Counted from the first letter of the stretch, positions 15,269-24,588 are shown. The stretch: DNA of 31,584 bases from Cyanobacteria bacterium UBA2566 (GCA_002340255.1 DDLS01000013.1:1-31584), one strand, 5' to 3'. Numbers and translations are program-made. Notes: generated by a model from the letters alone, not told the origin.

Positions 15269-16207
15269 TCAATTCCTAATTTTCGACTCTAATCGATATT
15301 CATGTCCGGGGAACACTTCAATTTGGTCTTGCCCTGCATTAGTGGTTTCCACACAGACAAACCGAAGATAGCCATCATCGCTTAAATCGGCAAATTTAGC
15401 AGCTTTCTCAGACCAAGGATTCCAGACGACAGCGCTGCTACTCCCTTTAGAAAGGATCTGAATCTGGCGTTTCCAGGTGGAATCATCAATCGCTAACTTA
15501 GGCGGAACGTTCATGTAAATGCGATCGACTTCTGAGTCAATTTCTACCACTCCAGCTTGAGATTTTTGCGCTCCACCATCGACTTTATCAATATATTCTG
15601 TTCTATCTAAGCCCAAAATCCTGACTCCATCAATATTGCCGACCTGGAAATAGGTATGTAAGGCTTGGGTAATTGTAAAGGGTTCATTCCCTCGGTTGCG
15701 AGTAATTAAACCCACGGTTAAGGTATCACCGACGACAATATCAACGATCAATTCCCAAGCATGGGGCCAAAGTTTACGAGTTTCTGGGGTATCGGTTAAT
15801 CCTAACTGGATTTGGGTTTCTCCTTCTGGAGTGGTTGCGGTGGACAAAACTGACCAAAACCGATTGCGTACAAACCCGTGACTGGGAAGTTTTGAATCTT
15901 CTGGATGGGGACCAAACCATGGCCAGCAAACGGGAATTCCACCGCGCAGTCCTTTTCCCGCTTGGATGCGTGCGGTTTCGCTCAGAAACAGGAGATCCTC
16001 CGCTTCAGTCATGGGTTGAAAGGAGAGGACATGACCTCCATAAAGGGCAATGGTAGCTTTGGCGAAGTTATTCTCAATTTGGATAATGGGAAAGCCTTCT
16101 ACTTCTTCAGGAACCGATATAATGCGATCGGGTGGGAACTCGGTTGTGCCATCAATAAATTTGAGTTGGCCGTCAATTGCATAGCGATCGTTGAGTTGAT
16201 TAATCAT
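15269..16207 (-). CDS. D-hexose-6-phosphate mutarotase (aldose 1-epimerase family, YeaD-like)
   Basis: A 312-residue galactose-mutarotase-fold protein. Such enzymes interconvert the alpha and beta anomers of glucose 6-phosphate and related sugars in the cytosol. Family features: ATIALYGGHVLSFQP near the N terminus, LRGGIPVCWPWFGPH with SHGFVRNRFW, HTYFQVGNI with the catalytic-type His, then VVWNPWSEKA and FVCVETTNA with the late acidic residue. The ATG at 16207 gives a normal-length N terminus; the longer frame uses a TTG at 16234. It is divergent from the P-type ATPase, with about 80 bp between starts. Confidence 0.9.
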   Translation of the reverse strand: MINQLNDRYAIDGQLKFIDGTTEFPPDRIISVPEEVEGFPIIQIENNFAKATIALYGGHVLSFQPMTEAEDLLFLSETARIQAGKGLRGGIPVCWPWFGPHPEDSKLPSHGFVRNRFWSVLSTATTPEGETQIQLGLTDTPETRKLWPHAWELIVDIVVGDTLTVGLITRNRGNEPFTITQALHTYFQVGNIDGVRILGLDRTEYIDKVDGGAQKSQAGVVEIDSEVDRIYMNVPPKLAIDDSTWKRQIQILSKGSSSAVVWNPWSEKAAKFADLSDDGYLRFVCVETTNAGQDQIEVFPGHEYRLESKIRN

Positions 16208-16287
16208 AAAATAAACCTGATAATTGAGTCTCAAATGTACCTAGCCGCTTGGCTTTTTATTCCCTCATTATCCATCAATCATGCTTC

Positions 16288-18768
16288 ATGGTAAATGCTA
16301 ATTCTATACCGACCGGATTAACGGACGATCGCGTGGAAAGTCTCTATCGGTCAGGCTTGCATAATAATGTTAGTTTACCCAATAGTCGCTCCTATCAAGA
16401 TATTTTACGCGAAACCGTGTTTACCTTCATTAATGGGGTATTCTTTTCGATTTTTATGCTGCTAATTTCCCTGGGACGCTACAGCGATGGAGCGATTGTG
16501 ATTGCGGTGTTGTTTAGTGCAGTGATGGTGAGTGTCTGTCAGGAAATTTGGGCGAAACGCAAGTTAGATCGGGTAGCGTTGTTAACTCGTCCGCGATCGC
16601 GGGTGATGCGCAATGGTGAAGAATGCACCCTCGATCCTCGTGAACTGGTTCAGGGAGATGTATTGCATCTGGTTCCTGGAGAGCAAATCATCCTTGATGG
16701 GGAGGTGTTGCAGGGACAAATTGAGGTGGATGAGTCTCTGTTAACGGGGGAAAGTGATGCCATTGTCAAAAAACCGGGCGATCGCCTGCTCTCTGGCACG
16801 TTTTGCATTAGCGGCAATGGGTATTATGAAGCACAACAGGTGGGGAAGGAAACCCTCGCTTATCGTCTGGCTTCGGGGGCTAGGGCGGTGCGACAGGTGT
16901 ATACTCCTTTACAGGATCGGATTAATCTGGTGATTCGCATCTTTATCTTGGTGGCTGGATTTCTGTGGATTTTAGTGGCGATCGCCGTTCTCAGCCGTAC
17001 CTTATCGGTGAGCGATGGGGTGCAAAAAGCGGCGGTAATCTCTAGTTTAGTGCCTGCGGGCCTCTATTTATCGATTACTTTAGCCTATGCTCTGGGAGCG
17101 GTGCGGATGCTAGATCGAGATATTCTGATTCAACAGGCGAATTCTGTGGAATCCCTGAGCCATGTGGAAATTCTCTGTTTGGATAAGACGGGAACGCTAA
17201 CCGCGAATCAAATTGAAGTGCATCAGTTAGAGGCAATTGATGGCGAAACAGAGCGTCTAGAGCAGGTTTTAGGCGTTTATGCCGCGAGTTCGACGACTCA
17301 AAACGCTACGAGTGAGGCGATCGCTCATTATTCTCCCCATTCCCCACAACCCGTTAAGGAGGAAGTTCCCTTTACTTCTGCACGCAAGTGGAGCGGGTGT
17401 GTTTTTGCTCCTGGGGCGGTACAAGGAACCTATGTGTTAGGCGCTCCGGATATCCTAGCGCGTTCGATTCCCCTTTCCGAGAATATCGGGGAAACGATTC
17501 ACCAGTGGACGGAACAAGGCTATCGCGTCTTGCTGTTTGCAGGTTCTCCAGAGATTATCAACCTTTACGATACTCCTTTGGAGTCGCTTCGCGAACGCGA
17601 CAATACGCCCACGATTCCCCCTACCCTCGCCCCTTTGGGATTGGTCATTTTAGGAGATAAATTGCGTCCGGGAGTGTTAGAAACGCTGCAAGGATTTCAA
17701 CAAGCGGGGGTGCAACTGAAGATTATTTCGGGAGATTATCCGCAGACGGTACAGGCGATCGCCCGTCAGGTTGGATTAGAGGGCAACTTGGCAATGATTT
17801 CGGGAGCGGAGTTAGCCCAAATTGAGCCGCAAAAATGGCCGCAAGTCGTTCAAGACTATACCATTTTTGGGCGCATTACTCCCGATCAAAAAGCGCAATT
17901 GGTGAAAGAATTGCGGCAAAAAGGAATTTATGTAGCCATGATTGGGGATGGAGTGAATGATGTTTTATCCCTGAAACAAGCGAATTTGGGGATAGCCATG
18001 GAAAGTGGCAGTAAAGCAACCAAAGCAGTGGCAGATTTGGTGTTATTAAAAGATTCCTTTGTATCTCTCCCCTTTGCACTGTTGGAAGGGCAACGAATTC
18101 AAAACGGAATTCAGGATGTATTGAAGTTATTTATTATCCGTATTTTTTCCTTTACGTTACTCATTTTAGCCACAGGTCAAGTGATTGGCACATTTCCCTT
18201 ATTGAATAAACATAGCGCTTTGGTGACTGCGCTTTCTGTCGGCTTTCCAACCATGAGTTTGCCCATTTATGCCAAACCAGGAGGGGAACAGGGTAGAAAT
18301 CCGATCCGTTCTTTATTCCGGTTTATTTTACCTGCCACATTATCAGTAACCTTAGCTGGATTAATCGTTTATTTAGGTTATTTAGTTACCAGTGTTTGGC
18401 GAGCCGTGAGTCAGGGTGGAATGGTGATTGTCGATAATGAATTATTAGCTATTCCGCGCAGCGCGTTAGTCACCCTCTTAATCTTCTGCGGCTTAACGTT
18501 AATGCTATTTCTCAAACCCCCAACGCGGTTTTGGGTAGCGGTGGAACCCCTGAGCGGAGATTGGCGATATACGAGGGTAGCAGTGAGTTTGTTGGGGTTA
18601 TATGCGGTTATTTTGGCGATCGCCCCCGTGAGAAGATTCTTTGACTTGACGCTATTATCAGCATCAGATTACGCCTTTATTCTGGCGATCGTTTTGCTGT
18701 GGATGTATCTCCTGCGCCTCACCTGGCGACGGCAATGGTTAGAGCGTTTTTTGGGGAAATTCCATTAA
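16288..18768 (+). CDS. P-type cation-transporting ATPase (CtpE-like group)
   Basis: This 826-residue P-type ATPase has TGES at residues 153-156 (actuator domain), the phosphorylated Asp in DKTGTLT at 299, and GDGVND at 553-558 (hinge). About eight to ten membrane helices are placed as expected. It lacks an N-terminal heavy-metal domain. The overall look, including the direct run from the transmembrane-4 motif to the helix ALGAVRMLDRDILIQQANSVESL, is closest to the CtpE-like HAD-IC ATPases. The transmembrane-4 ion motif, PEGL in Ca2+/H+ type pumps, here reads PAGL (residues 256-259), so the ion is uncertain. The ATG at 16288 is preferred to a TTG at 16249. Confidence 0.9.
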   Translation: MVNANSIPTGLTDDRVESLYRSGLHNNVSLPNSRSYQDILRETVFTFINGVFFSIFMLLISLGRYSDGAIVIAVLFSAVMVSVCQEIWAKRKLDRVALLTRPRSRVMRNGEECTLDPRELVQGDVLHLVPGEQIILDGEVLQGQIEVDESLLTGESDAIVKKPGDRLLSGTFCISGNGYYEAQQVGKETLAYRLASGARAVRQVYTPLQDRINLVIRIFILVAGFLWILVAIAVLSRTLSVSDGVQKAAVISSLVPAGLYLSITLAYALGAVRMLDRDILIQQANSVESLSHVEILCLDKTGTLTANQIEVHQLEAIDGETERLEQVLGVYAASSTTQNATSEAIAHYSPHSPQPVKEEVPFTSARKWSGCVFAPGAVQGTYVLGAPDILARSIPLSENIGETIHQWTEQGYRVLLFAGSPEIINLYDTPLESLRERDNTPTIPPTLAPLGLVILGDKLRPGVLETLQGFQQAGVQLKIISGDYPQTVQAIARQVGLEGNLAMISGAELAQIEPQKWPQVVQDYTIFGRITPDQKAQLVKELRQKGIYVAMIGDGVNDVLSLKQANLGIAMESGSKATKAVADLVLLKDSFVSLPFALLEGQRIQNGIQDVLKLFIIRIFSFTLLILATGQVIGTFPLLNKHSALVTALSVGFPTMSLPIYAKPGGEQGRNPIRSLFRFILPATLSVTLAGLIVYLGYLVTSVWRAVSQGGMVIVDNELLAIPRSALVTLLIFCGLTLMLFLKPPTRFWVAVEPLSGDWRYTRVAVSLLGLYAVILAIAPVRRFFDLTLLSASDYAFILAIVLLWMYLLRLTWRRQWLERFLGKFH

Positions 18769-18915
18769 TCGAATGATAATAAAAGCGAGTGCTAAACCGT
18801 TTTAGTTGTGCTAGAATCCCTGCAAGCATAAAACGGATTGGTAAACTACCGGCTTACACTCAGGGCGCATTCTACTCTTCAAAAAATTGATAATTACTAT
18901 TCTGAGGAATCTATT

Positions 18916-19644
18916 ATGAACAGTTTCTGCAAAGTTGCAACGGGTTCTATCATCTCTGGATTGATTCTTTCTGGACTTACTTTGGCATCAAATTCAGCTA
19001 GTGCATTTACACTCTATGATGCAACTGCTGATTTTTCAGCAGACAGCAACCAAGATGTAAACGGGGTATGGAGCTACCGACGAGGTTTAAATTCCTCAGT
19101 CCTGTTAAATAGCGTTCAAACAGATAACAACCGCATTAGATGGCAAGGAAACTATTCTTCTCAGTATGGAAATTTTCCGTACATTATTAAGAATACGTCT
19201 GGGGGAAATTTACCTTATAATTGGACACCAGATCTGTTAAACATGCACCCATCTATTAACGGTACTAAGTCTGTTCTTCGTTGGACAGCTCCAACTACAG
19301 GAGAGTGGCAAGTGTTCGGACACTTTCGGAAAATCACAAACGCTACTTCTGACGTAAGTATCTGGCATGGATTGGACAATATATTCAGTGGTTATGTAAA
19401 CGGCAGACAAAACTCCAACCCCATATCCTTCGATATCAATGTTTTTGCAGAAGCTGGTGACATCATTGAGTTTGCTGTCGGTCATGGCGGAAACGGATGG
19501 GCAGCAGATTCAGTTGGTTTATCTGCTAAGATTAAGTCCGTTCAAGCAGAGTCAGTACCAGAACCCGGACTAGGAGTATTATCTATCTTAGGAGTAGTTA
19601 CAACAATTGGATTGGGAAGGGCACGTAAACGGATAAAAGCTTAA
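18916..19644 (+). CDS. PEP-CTERM sorted extracellular protein
   Basis: A 242-residue exported protein. It starts with a signal peptide (MNSFCKVATGSI, hydrophobic run, SNSASA cleavage region) and ends with a PEP-CTERM signal: VPEPGLG, a hydrophobic helix and the basic tail RARKRIKA. That signal directs the protein to exosortase, which is not in this window. The middle is beta-rich (GEWQVFGHFRKI, DIIEFAVGHGGNGWAADSVGL), resembling a jelly-roll or carbohydrate-binding fold. An ATG at 18916 follows GAGG at about 18904; the frame is open further upstream but those residues precede the signal peptide. It is probably a surface or sheath protein. Confidence 0.85.
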   Translation: MNSFCKVATGSIISGLILSGLTLASNSASAFTLYDATADFSADSNQDVNGVWSYRRGLNSSVLLNSVQTDNNRIRWQGNYSSQYGNFPYIIKNTSGGNLPYNWTPDLLNMHPSINGTKSVLRWTAPTTGEWQVFGHFRKITNATSDVSIWHGLDNIFSGYVNGRQNSNPISFDINVFAEAGDIIEFAVGHGGNGWAADSVGLSAKIKSVQAESVPEPGLGVLSILGVVTTIGLGRARKRIKA

Positions 19645-19857
19645 ATCCCTTTATCCTACTTCTTGGCGATCGCCGATGGGGAGGCGATCGCTTCTTCCCT
19701 AGCTACCCCCTATGACTTTCCATATAACTGCGCAAAAGTGAGTTGAGGTATTGCGCAAGTCTTTTCCGTTCATACTGCATTAAAGTGTGGAGATCGCGAA
19801 CTCACGTCATCTGTATTTTCCATTCTAGGCGATCGCCCTAGGGATGCCCAGCTATTT

Positions 19858-20286
19858 CTATGATGTCATGTCTGTCGGAGGAGGATGTCGCCCCAATAAC
19901 TCCTCTTCTACTCGAATTGCCAACATAGTCGGTCGATTCAAATGCAGAGCGTTTACTGTTGCTCGACCTGTTGGGGTTAACCCAATCACCTCCACACCGT
20001 TCCAGGCAAAGTGATCGTGCCATCTCTGTTGACGAGGATTAAAAATATTTACAACTTCCCCTGTTTCTGAATCCTTAATTTGTTGCCTTGCGCCTTTCCG
20101 AAGCGAACATGAAACACAAGCAAGTGCTAAATTATCTGATGTAGTTTCACCTCCTGCAACCACAGGAATAATATGGTCAATGTGAAAGGTTGCCACTTGA
20201 CCGACCTGAGAAATACCACAATACTCACATCGATTTTGGGCCCGTTGAATAACCAATTGACGAAGGCTAGTAGGAATTTTAGTCAT
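19858..20286 (-). CDS. HNH endonuclease
   Basis: A 142-residue HNH nuclease. The zinc-binding pair CEYC lies near residue 20, the catalytic segment HIDHIIPVVAGGETTSDNLALACVSCS near residues 35-60, with the second Cys pair in CVSC. The tail (HFAWNGVEVIGLTPTGRATVNALHLNRP) is typical of the cyanobacterial group of small HNH proteins. Start is the ATG at 20286. It follows the small gene at 20294-20497 by 7 bp and is probably cotranscribed with it. Its target is unknown. The 19645-19857 gap downstream contains only HIP1 octamers. Confidence 0.88.
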   Translation of the reverse strand: MTKIPTSLRQLVIQRAQNRCEYCGISQVGQVATFHIDHIIPVVAGGETTSDNLALACVSCSLRKGARQQIKDSETGEVVNIFNPRQQRWHDHFAWNGVEVIGLTPTGRATVNALHLNRPTMLAIRVEEELLGRHPPPTDMTS

Positions 20287-20293
20287 TCGATGA

Positions 20294-20497
20294 TTACCGA
20301 CTCACCCGTGTTGACCGTAACTGGAGTAAGGATAAAAACTCTACCAGTTCAACCAGTCCCTCCGCTTCCTGTCGTTCCTCTGAAGACAGAAGATAACCCT
20401 CATCCTGACAATCTAAGAGGAATTGCAAGCGATTGTGAACTGCTACTGGCAGTTGAAACTGAGTTAATTCTAGAGGAATTTCAACAATTTCAGGCAT
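20294..20497 (-). CDS. Small conserved partner of the HNH gene
   Basis: A 67-residue protein beginning MPEIVEIPLELTQFQLP at the ATG of 20497; a TTG six codons upstream (20515) is also in frame. It is acidic, with an N-terminal beta-like stretch and a C-terminal helix (SEERQEAEGLVELVEFLSLL). The 7-bp gap to the HNH gene and the small size suggest an accessory or antitoxin-like partner, but no family with known function is recognised. Coding is supported by the operon-like spacing and by the regular amphipathic pattern. Confidence 0.65.
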   Translation of the reverse strand: MPEIVEIPLELTQFQLPVAVHNRLQFLLDCQDEGYLLSSEERQEAEGLVELVEFLSLLQLRSTRVSR

Positions 20498-20555
20498 AGA
20501 TTTGATCGGTCTCAATTGGTTTTAGCCGTGATACGATATCAGATCATCCCCATCC

Positions 20556-21149
20556 CTATTCTGCGTCCTTTCTAAATCGCTCTAATAGCTCTTCGCGAGA
20601 CAATTGTAGCAACAGGGGCGTAAACTCATCTGATGGCAGGGTGGCAATTTCCTCCACAATAGTCAGCAGTTCCTCCTCCACTTCTCCAAAACGGACTCGT
20701 AGAAGATTAGTAACGAAACGGAGTTTTTCCTGTTGTCGTGTTTCTTCTTGCAGTTGAGCGATCGCCTCTTCGTACAGTTGAGCTAGAGTCACGATTAGCA
20801 CCTCCTCATCTGGATCGGCTTCTGGGTTTTGCCGTAGAGCTAAAACCGCTAAAAAATGGCATACCAATTCTATCACATTCCCTCGCCAGCGATGGGTTTG
20901 CGGCAGGCTTTCCAATTCTTGAATGGCTTGTTGTTGAACTGTTCCTCTTCCCAGAAGTCTCAACCATAGAGTTTCTGGAGTTCTCGGCAATTGATGGATA
21001 ACGATGATAGCACTTTTATACAGATCCCTTAAATAGTAGATTCCTGGCGGGCTATTTTCTGCCTCCTTTGCACGAGCATTATCTAGCAAATTTTTGGATA
21101 TGGACAGAATTATATTATACTTACTTACCGCCACGATCCTTGCTCGCAC
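20556..21149 (-). pseudogene. 5'-truncated member of a cyanobacterial conserved family (Rpn/PD-(D/E)XK-associated)
   Basis: The 197-residue frame matches only the C-terminal two thirds of a common cyanobacterial family. It holds YYLRDLYKSAIIVIHQLPRT, then ETLWLRLLGRG, QQQAIQELESLP, a helical block, a coiled LYEEAIAQLQEETRQQ and a SREELLERF end. Full-length relatives, as I remember them, have about 120 more N-terminal residues, including the nuclease-like part. Here the frame opens with an unrelated stretch (MRARIVAVSKYN) from a GTG inside the 3' end of the caspase gene. The N-terminal part therefore seems lost. It may still be expressed, but the family's nuclease core is absent. Confidence 0.6.
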
Positions 21150-22345
21150 TCTAACAAGCGATTTAAGATCGCTAAATCTTCTTCGCGATCGCTCTGACGG
21201 ACTTTATCTTCCATCCCCACATTCACCAGCTCTAGCATTAATCGCACTGCCAAGGCTTCTTGCACTTCATCTTCTAGGGTTTCTGGATTAATATCTTCTA
21301 AGTTTTCCAGATAAGACTTGAGATGATTCCATTCAAATGTCTCCATCAGTTGATTAATCACATAAACTTGCTCAGGACGAGCGGTTTTCATCACCGTAGC
21401 GATCGGTTCTTTTAAAATGGCTTGAATCTCTGCTTCTGATGCCTTTTGCCGTAGCCAATTTTCCGAAGTAGATAGGGGCAAATCGATCGATTTATTGTCT
21501 ACTTTCGCGAAGGCATGGGCTTCCCTATAGGAAATACGACCATCCTGGTTATAATCCGCAGAAGGGGCATTTTCTCCCGTGCGCTTCTGACCACTTAAAC
21601 CGGCAAAAAAGCTAGAGCTATAGTCCACATAATCTGCTTCATTCACTTCTGGGGTGCAACCGACCGAAGGTAAAGTTTCTACGGTGGCAAAAAAACCGCA
21701 TCGAGTCTGCGGGGCAACTGGATTCTCTGAATTTCCCCCTTCATAAATCATATTGGCAAAGGAGCCAGAATAGCATTGAGCCATCATCATAACTACAGGC
21801 TTTTCGGCGGGCATGAGGTCTAACAATTGGGTAAACTCTTGCACGCTGACTTGTTGACGATCCCACAATAAAAGCGTATTATTCTCAGTGTTTTCTTGAT
21901 TTTGTAAGCCGTGGCCAGTAAAATAGAGAAACAAGCCTCGATCGAGAGATTGGGCGAGGGGCGCTTGAAACCAATTGGTCAAGTTTTTTAAGGTGGAAGA
22001 ACCGTTTAAGAAGGGGATTTGAGGAACTTTGAATTTTTCTTCCTGATTCTCATCTAAATAACGTACAGTAAGCTGTCCATTATTTCCATTGGCAAAGAAA
22101 AAATCAGCATCCTGTTCTGGGTTGTAGCCCAAATATTTCAGCACTCGTTGAAAATAAAGGACGTTTTTTTCTAGGGCAATTTCGTTAGTGGCAGGATTTG
22201 CACCACCCGCAACCACCAGAAAATTGGGGGGCTGACTCAGAGATTGGCAAGTTGATGAAGTAGAAACAGGTGCAGAATAGGGGGGAAAAACGGCCAGTGC
22301 CGATAAACTGGTCAGGGTAGCAGACAATAGATGAAACCAAAACAT
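21125..22345 (-). CDS. Exported caspase-like cysteine peptidase (C13/C14 fold) with EF-hand-like loop
   Basis: A 406-residue protein with a hydrophobic N-terminal signal segment (MFWFHLLSATLTSLSALAVF). The catalytic His is in YFTGHGLQ (H145) and the Cys in MMMAQCYSGSF (C191), each after a hydrophobic strand, as in caspase/legumain-fold peptidases. Residues 264-275 (DYNQDGRISYRE) fit an EF-hand calcium loop with D, N, D, S and E at the ligand positions, so activity may depend on calcium, as in some metacaspases. The C-terminal 90 residues are helical and acidic. Location is probably periplasmic or extracellular. The substrate is unknown; relation to the truncated downstream gene (25-bp overlap) is probably incidental. 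Confidence 0.82.
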   Translation of the reverse strand: MFWFHLLSATLTSLSALAVFPPYSAPVSTSSTCQSLSQPPNFLVVAGGANPATNEIALEKNVLYFQRVLKYLGYNPEQDADFFFANGNNGQLTVRYLDENQEEKFKVPQIPFLNGSSTLKNLTNWFQAPLAQSLDRGLFLYFTGHGLQNQENTENNTLLLWDRQQVSVQEFTQLLDLMPAEKPVVMMMAQCYSGSFANMIYEGGNSENPVAPQTRCGFFATVETLPSVGCTPEVNEADYVDYSSSFFAGLSGQKRTGENAPSADYNQDGRISYREAHAFAKVDNKSIDLPLSTSENWLRQKASEAEIQAILKEPIATVMKTARPEQVYVINQLMETFEWNHLKSYLENLEDINPETLEDEVQEALAVRLMLELVNVGMEDKVRQSDREEDLAILNRLLECEQGSWR

Positions 22346-22477
22346 AACCGGAAACTCTGAGCAAACGATGAATAAGTTCCATTGTGCCCAAAATTGTCCA
22401 GACGAGGGAACCCGATCGCCGGAAGGAATGAGCCAAAGCCTGTAGGATAGTAAAGGACTTGCTGATGGAACTCGATA

Positions 22478-22846
22478 ATGACCGATCGCCGATCGCCCGA
22501 AAATAAGGAAAATCCCTATTTCAAGCGCCTACAGCTCTATGTGTACCTCACCCCCGTCGTCGGATTTGTCCCCGCTCTATGGACGCTCTACCAGAAAAAA
22601 GGCGATCGCCAAATCCAACTCACCTGCCGTTTAGCCGTTGTTCTTGCCCTCAGTTGGGCGATCGCCATTAGTCTACTCAACACCAGCGCCAACGCTTCCG
22701 AATCCCTGCATCTTCCCCTGCTAATCACCAGCAGTACCATCACCTCCGGCTACTTTTTCCTTAATATTTGGTTAATGGTTCGCCTGTGGAGACACCAAAA
22801 CATTTGCATTCCAGGCATTTCTGAACTCGGCGATCGCTTACCCTAA
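22478..22846 (+). CDS. Small membrane protein next to LCP gene
   Basis: A 122-residue protein with about three membrane helices: LYVYLTPVVGFVPALWTLY, LAVVLALSWAIAISLL and LLITSSTITSGYFFLNIWLMV. A charged N terminus (NKENPYFKRLQ) precedes them. It lies 143 bp upstream of the LCP-family gene on the same strand; similar small membrane proteins are found at this position in other cyanobacteria as far as I recall, which suggests a cell-envelope role. No catalytic motif is present. Start at the ATG of 22478. The gap to the next gene has only a weak 7-bp hairpin (22938-22958). Confidence 0.75.
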   Translation: MTDRRSPENKENPYFKRLQLYVYLTPVVGFVPALWTLYQKKGDRQIQLTCRLAVVLALSWAIAISLLNTSANASESLHLPLLITSSTITSGYFFLNIWLMVRLWRHQNICIPGISELGDRLP

Positions 22847-22989
22847 CCGGAACAAAAACCTACTCTAACATTCACCAGGTATCAACCAGTGGTGAGAAAG
22901 GCAATAATATGTAACAATTGCCGCTGAATCCCAAATCAGAAGAGTCCCAACCTCTTCTCATTATTTCTAATTAAAGTGTGAGGAAACCT

Positions 22990-24441
22990 GTGTCCATTCA
23001 TCAAAGCTCCGATCGCAAGACCCCCTTCAAATCCTACCCCCAACCCGTCCCCAGACCCCTTGGGAGTGGTTTGCGATGGCTCTCCATTGGACTAGGACTA
23101 ACGGGTATTGCCCTATTATCAGCCACGGCTGGGGCCCTGTTAGCCGTCTCTTTAATTAGCACCCCCCTAATGCAAAGCAGACTCACTCCAGAAGAAGCTG
23201 CCGTTTTTGGTCAAGGGGAAAAAATCTCTTCCGGTAACAACCTCCAACTCCCCGAACTCACCCGCCCCGTCAACATTATGATTCTAGGGGTAAAAGTCCT
23301 CACCTCCGATGTAGACACCCCTCCCGAAGAAATCGCCGATTTAGGATACCACGCCCTCGTCAACTCCTTTGAAGGTCTCAGCGATACCATGCTCATGCTG
23401 CGGTTTGAGCCAACCACAAATAAAGTCACCCTCCTTTCCATTCCTCGTGACACCCGCACCTGGGTCGAAGGCCATGGTCTAGTCAAAATCAACGCAGCCA
23501 ACTACCATGGTGGCCCAGCCCTCACTGCCAGTTCCATCAGCGAACTACTCGGAGGCGTAGGAATTGACCGCTATGTTCGCATCAACGTCCAAGGTATTGA
23601 AAAACTGATTGATGCTTTGGGTGGAGTCACGGTTCATGTGCCCAAGGACATGAAATACCAAGATGATAGCCAACATCTCTACATCAATCTCAAAGCTGGA
23701 ACTCAACACCTAAACGGTGCTCAAGCTCTACAATTTTTGCGCTACCGCTACGATAATTTAGGCGATATTGGGCGCATTCAACGGCAACAGATGTTCTTAC
23801 GAGCAATGACGGAACAAACCCTCAGTCCAGCCACCCTGAGCAGATTACCCAAAATTTTATCGGTTATTCGCTCCCATATTGACACCAACTTAAGCGTAGA
23901 AGAATTATTAGCCCTAGCCAACTTTGCTGGGCAAACCGATCGCTCTAAAATGCAGATGTTACTCTTACCCGGGCGATTTAGCGAACTAGAAGAATTTGAT
24001 GCCAGTTATTGGGTTCCGAATTACGGTAGTATTGACTCGCTCATGGCCGAGCATTTTGATTTTGGCTATGAAGCCTATGACGACTATACCGATTATGAGA
24101 TCGATCCGACCCAATTGGCGATCGCCATTCAAGACACCACCGGCCAACTCGAATCCGTCGATCAACTCTTCATTTGGTTAGAAGCCCAAGGCTACTATAA
24201 CCTCTATTCTACTAATTCCTGGAGCGATCCCCTCACTACCACCCGCATTATTGCCCAAGACGGCAATATCGAAAGCGCCAGAGCCATTCGTAACGTCCTC
24301 GGGTTTGGAGAAGTCCGTGTTGAAAGCACCGGTAGTTTACAATCCGATGTCACCATTCAACTCGGCCAAGACTGGTTAACGCAAATGGCAACAGAATCAA
24401 GGATCGACTCTACCCCCTATTCTGAATGGCAATCCTATTAG
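22990..24441 (+). CDS. LytR-CpsA-Psr (LCP) family glycopolymer transferase
   Basis: LCP enzymes join lipid-linked glycopolymers to peptidoglycan outside the cytoplasmic membrane. The 483-residue protein has one N-terminal membrane helix (about residues 29-55), then the LCP domain: VNIMILGV, LSDTMLML, TLLSIPRDTRTWV (with the conserved Arg and Asp), KINAANYHGG, IDRYVRINVQG, GGVTVHVP and FLRYRYDNLGDIGRIQRQQ. A C-terminal LytR_C-like domain follows (LAIAIQDTTG, LQSDVTIQLGQDW). The GTG at 22990 is chosen because GAGG at 22980-22983 is properly spaced; a GTG four codons earlier (22978) is possible. The branching enzyme follows after about 150 bp. Confidence 0.9.
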   Translation: MSIHQSSDRKTPFKSYPQPVPRPLGSGLRWLSIGLGLTGIALLSATAGALLAVSLISTPLMQSRLTPEEAAVFGQGEKISSGNNLQLPELTRPVNIMILGVKVLTSDVDTPPEEIADLGYHALVNSFEGLSDTMLMLRFEPTTNKVTLLSIPRDTRTWVEGHGLVKINAANYHGGPALTASSISELLGGVGIDRYVRINVQGIEKLIDALGGVTVHVPKDMKYQDDSQHLYINLKAGTQHLNGAQALQFLRYRYDNLGDIGRIQRQQMFLRAMTEQTLSPATLSRLPKILSVIRSHIDTNLSVEELLALANFAGQTDRSKMQMLLLPGRFSELEEFDASYWVPNYGSIDSLMAEHFDFGYEAYDDYTDYEIDPTQLAIAIQDTTGQLESVDQLFIWLEAQGYYNLYSTNSWSDPLTTTRIIAQDGNIESARAIRNVLGFGEVRVESTGSLQSDVTIQLGQDWLTQMATESRIDSTPYSEWQSY

Positions 24442-24588
24442 AGGAGATAGAGGGACGCAGTGAAATTGAAAATTCTCTATTGCCTATTGCCTAGCTAATT
24501 ACCCATTAACCATGACCCACTACTGCTGTATTGTAATAAAGAGGTGAAAAACGCCCACCCATCTGATCAAACTCCTACGGAACTCTCT

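Noticed and set aside
19663..19695. Two HIP1 octamers close together after the PEP-CTERM gene
   Set aside because: HIP1 is extremely frequent in this genome; the pair needs no special explanation.
22938..22958. 7-bp inverted repeat agaagag/ctcttct before the LCP gene
   Set aside because: Stem too short and A/G-biased to call a terminator or regulator.
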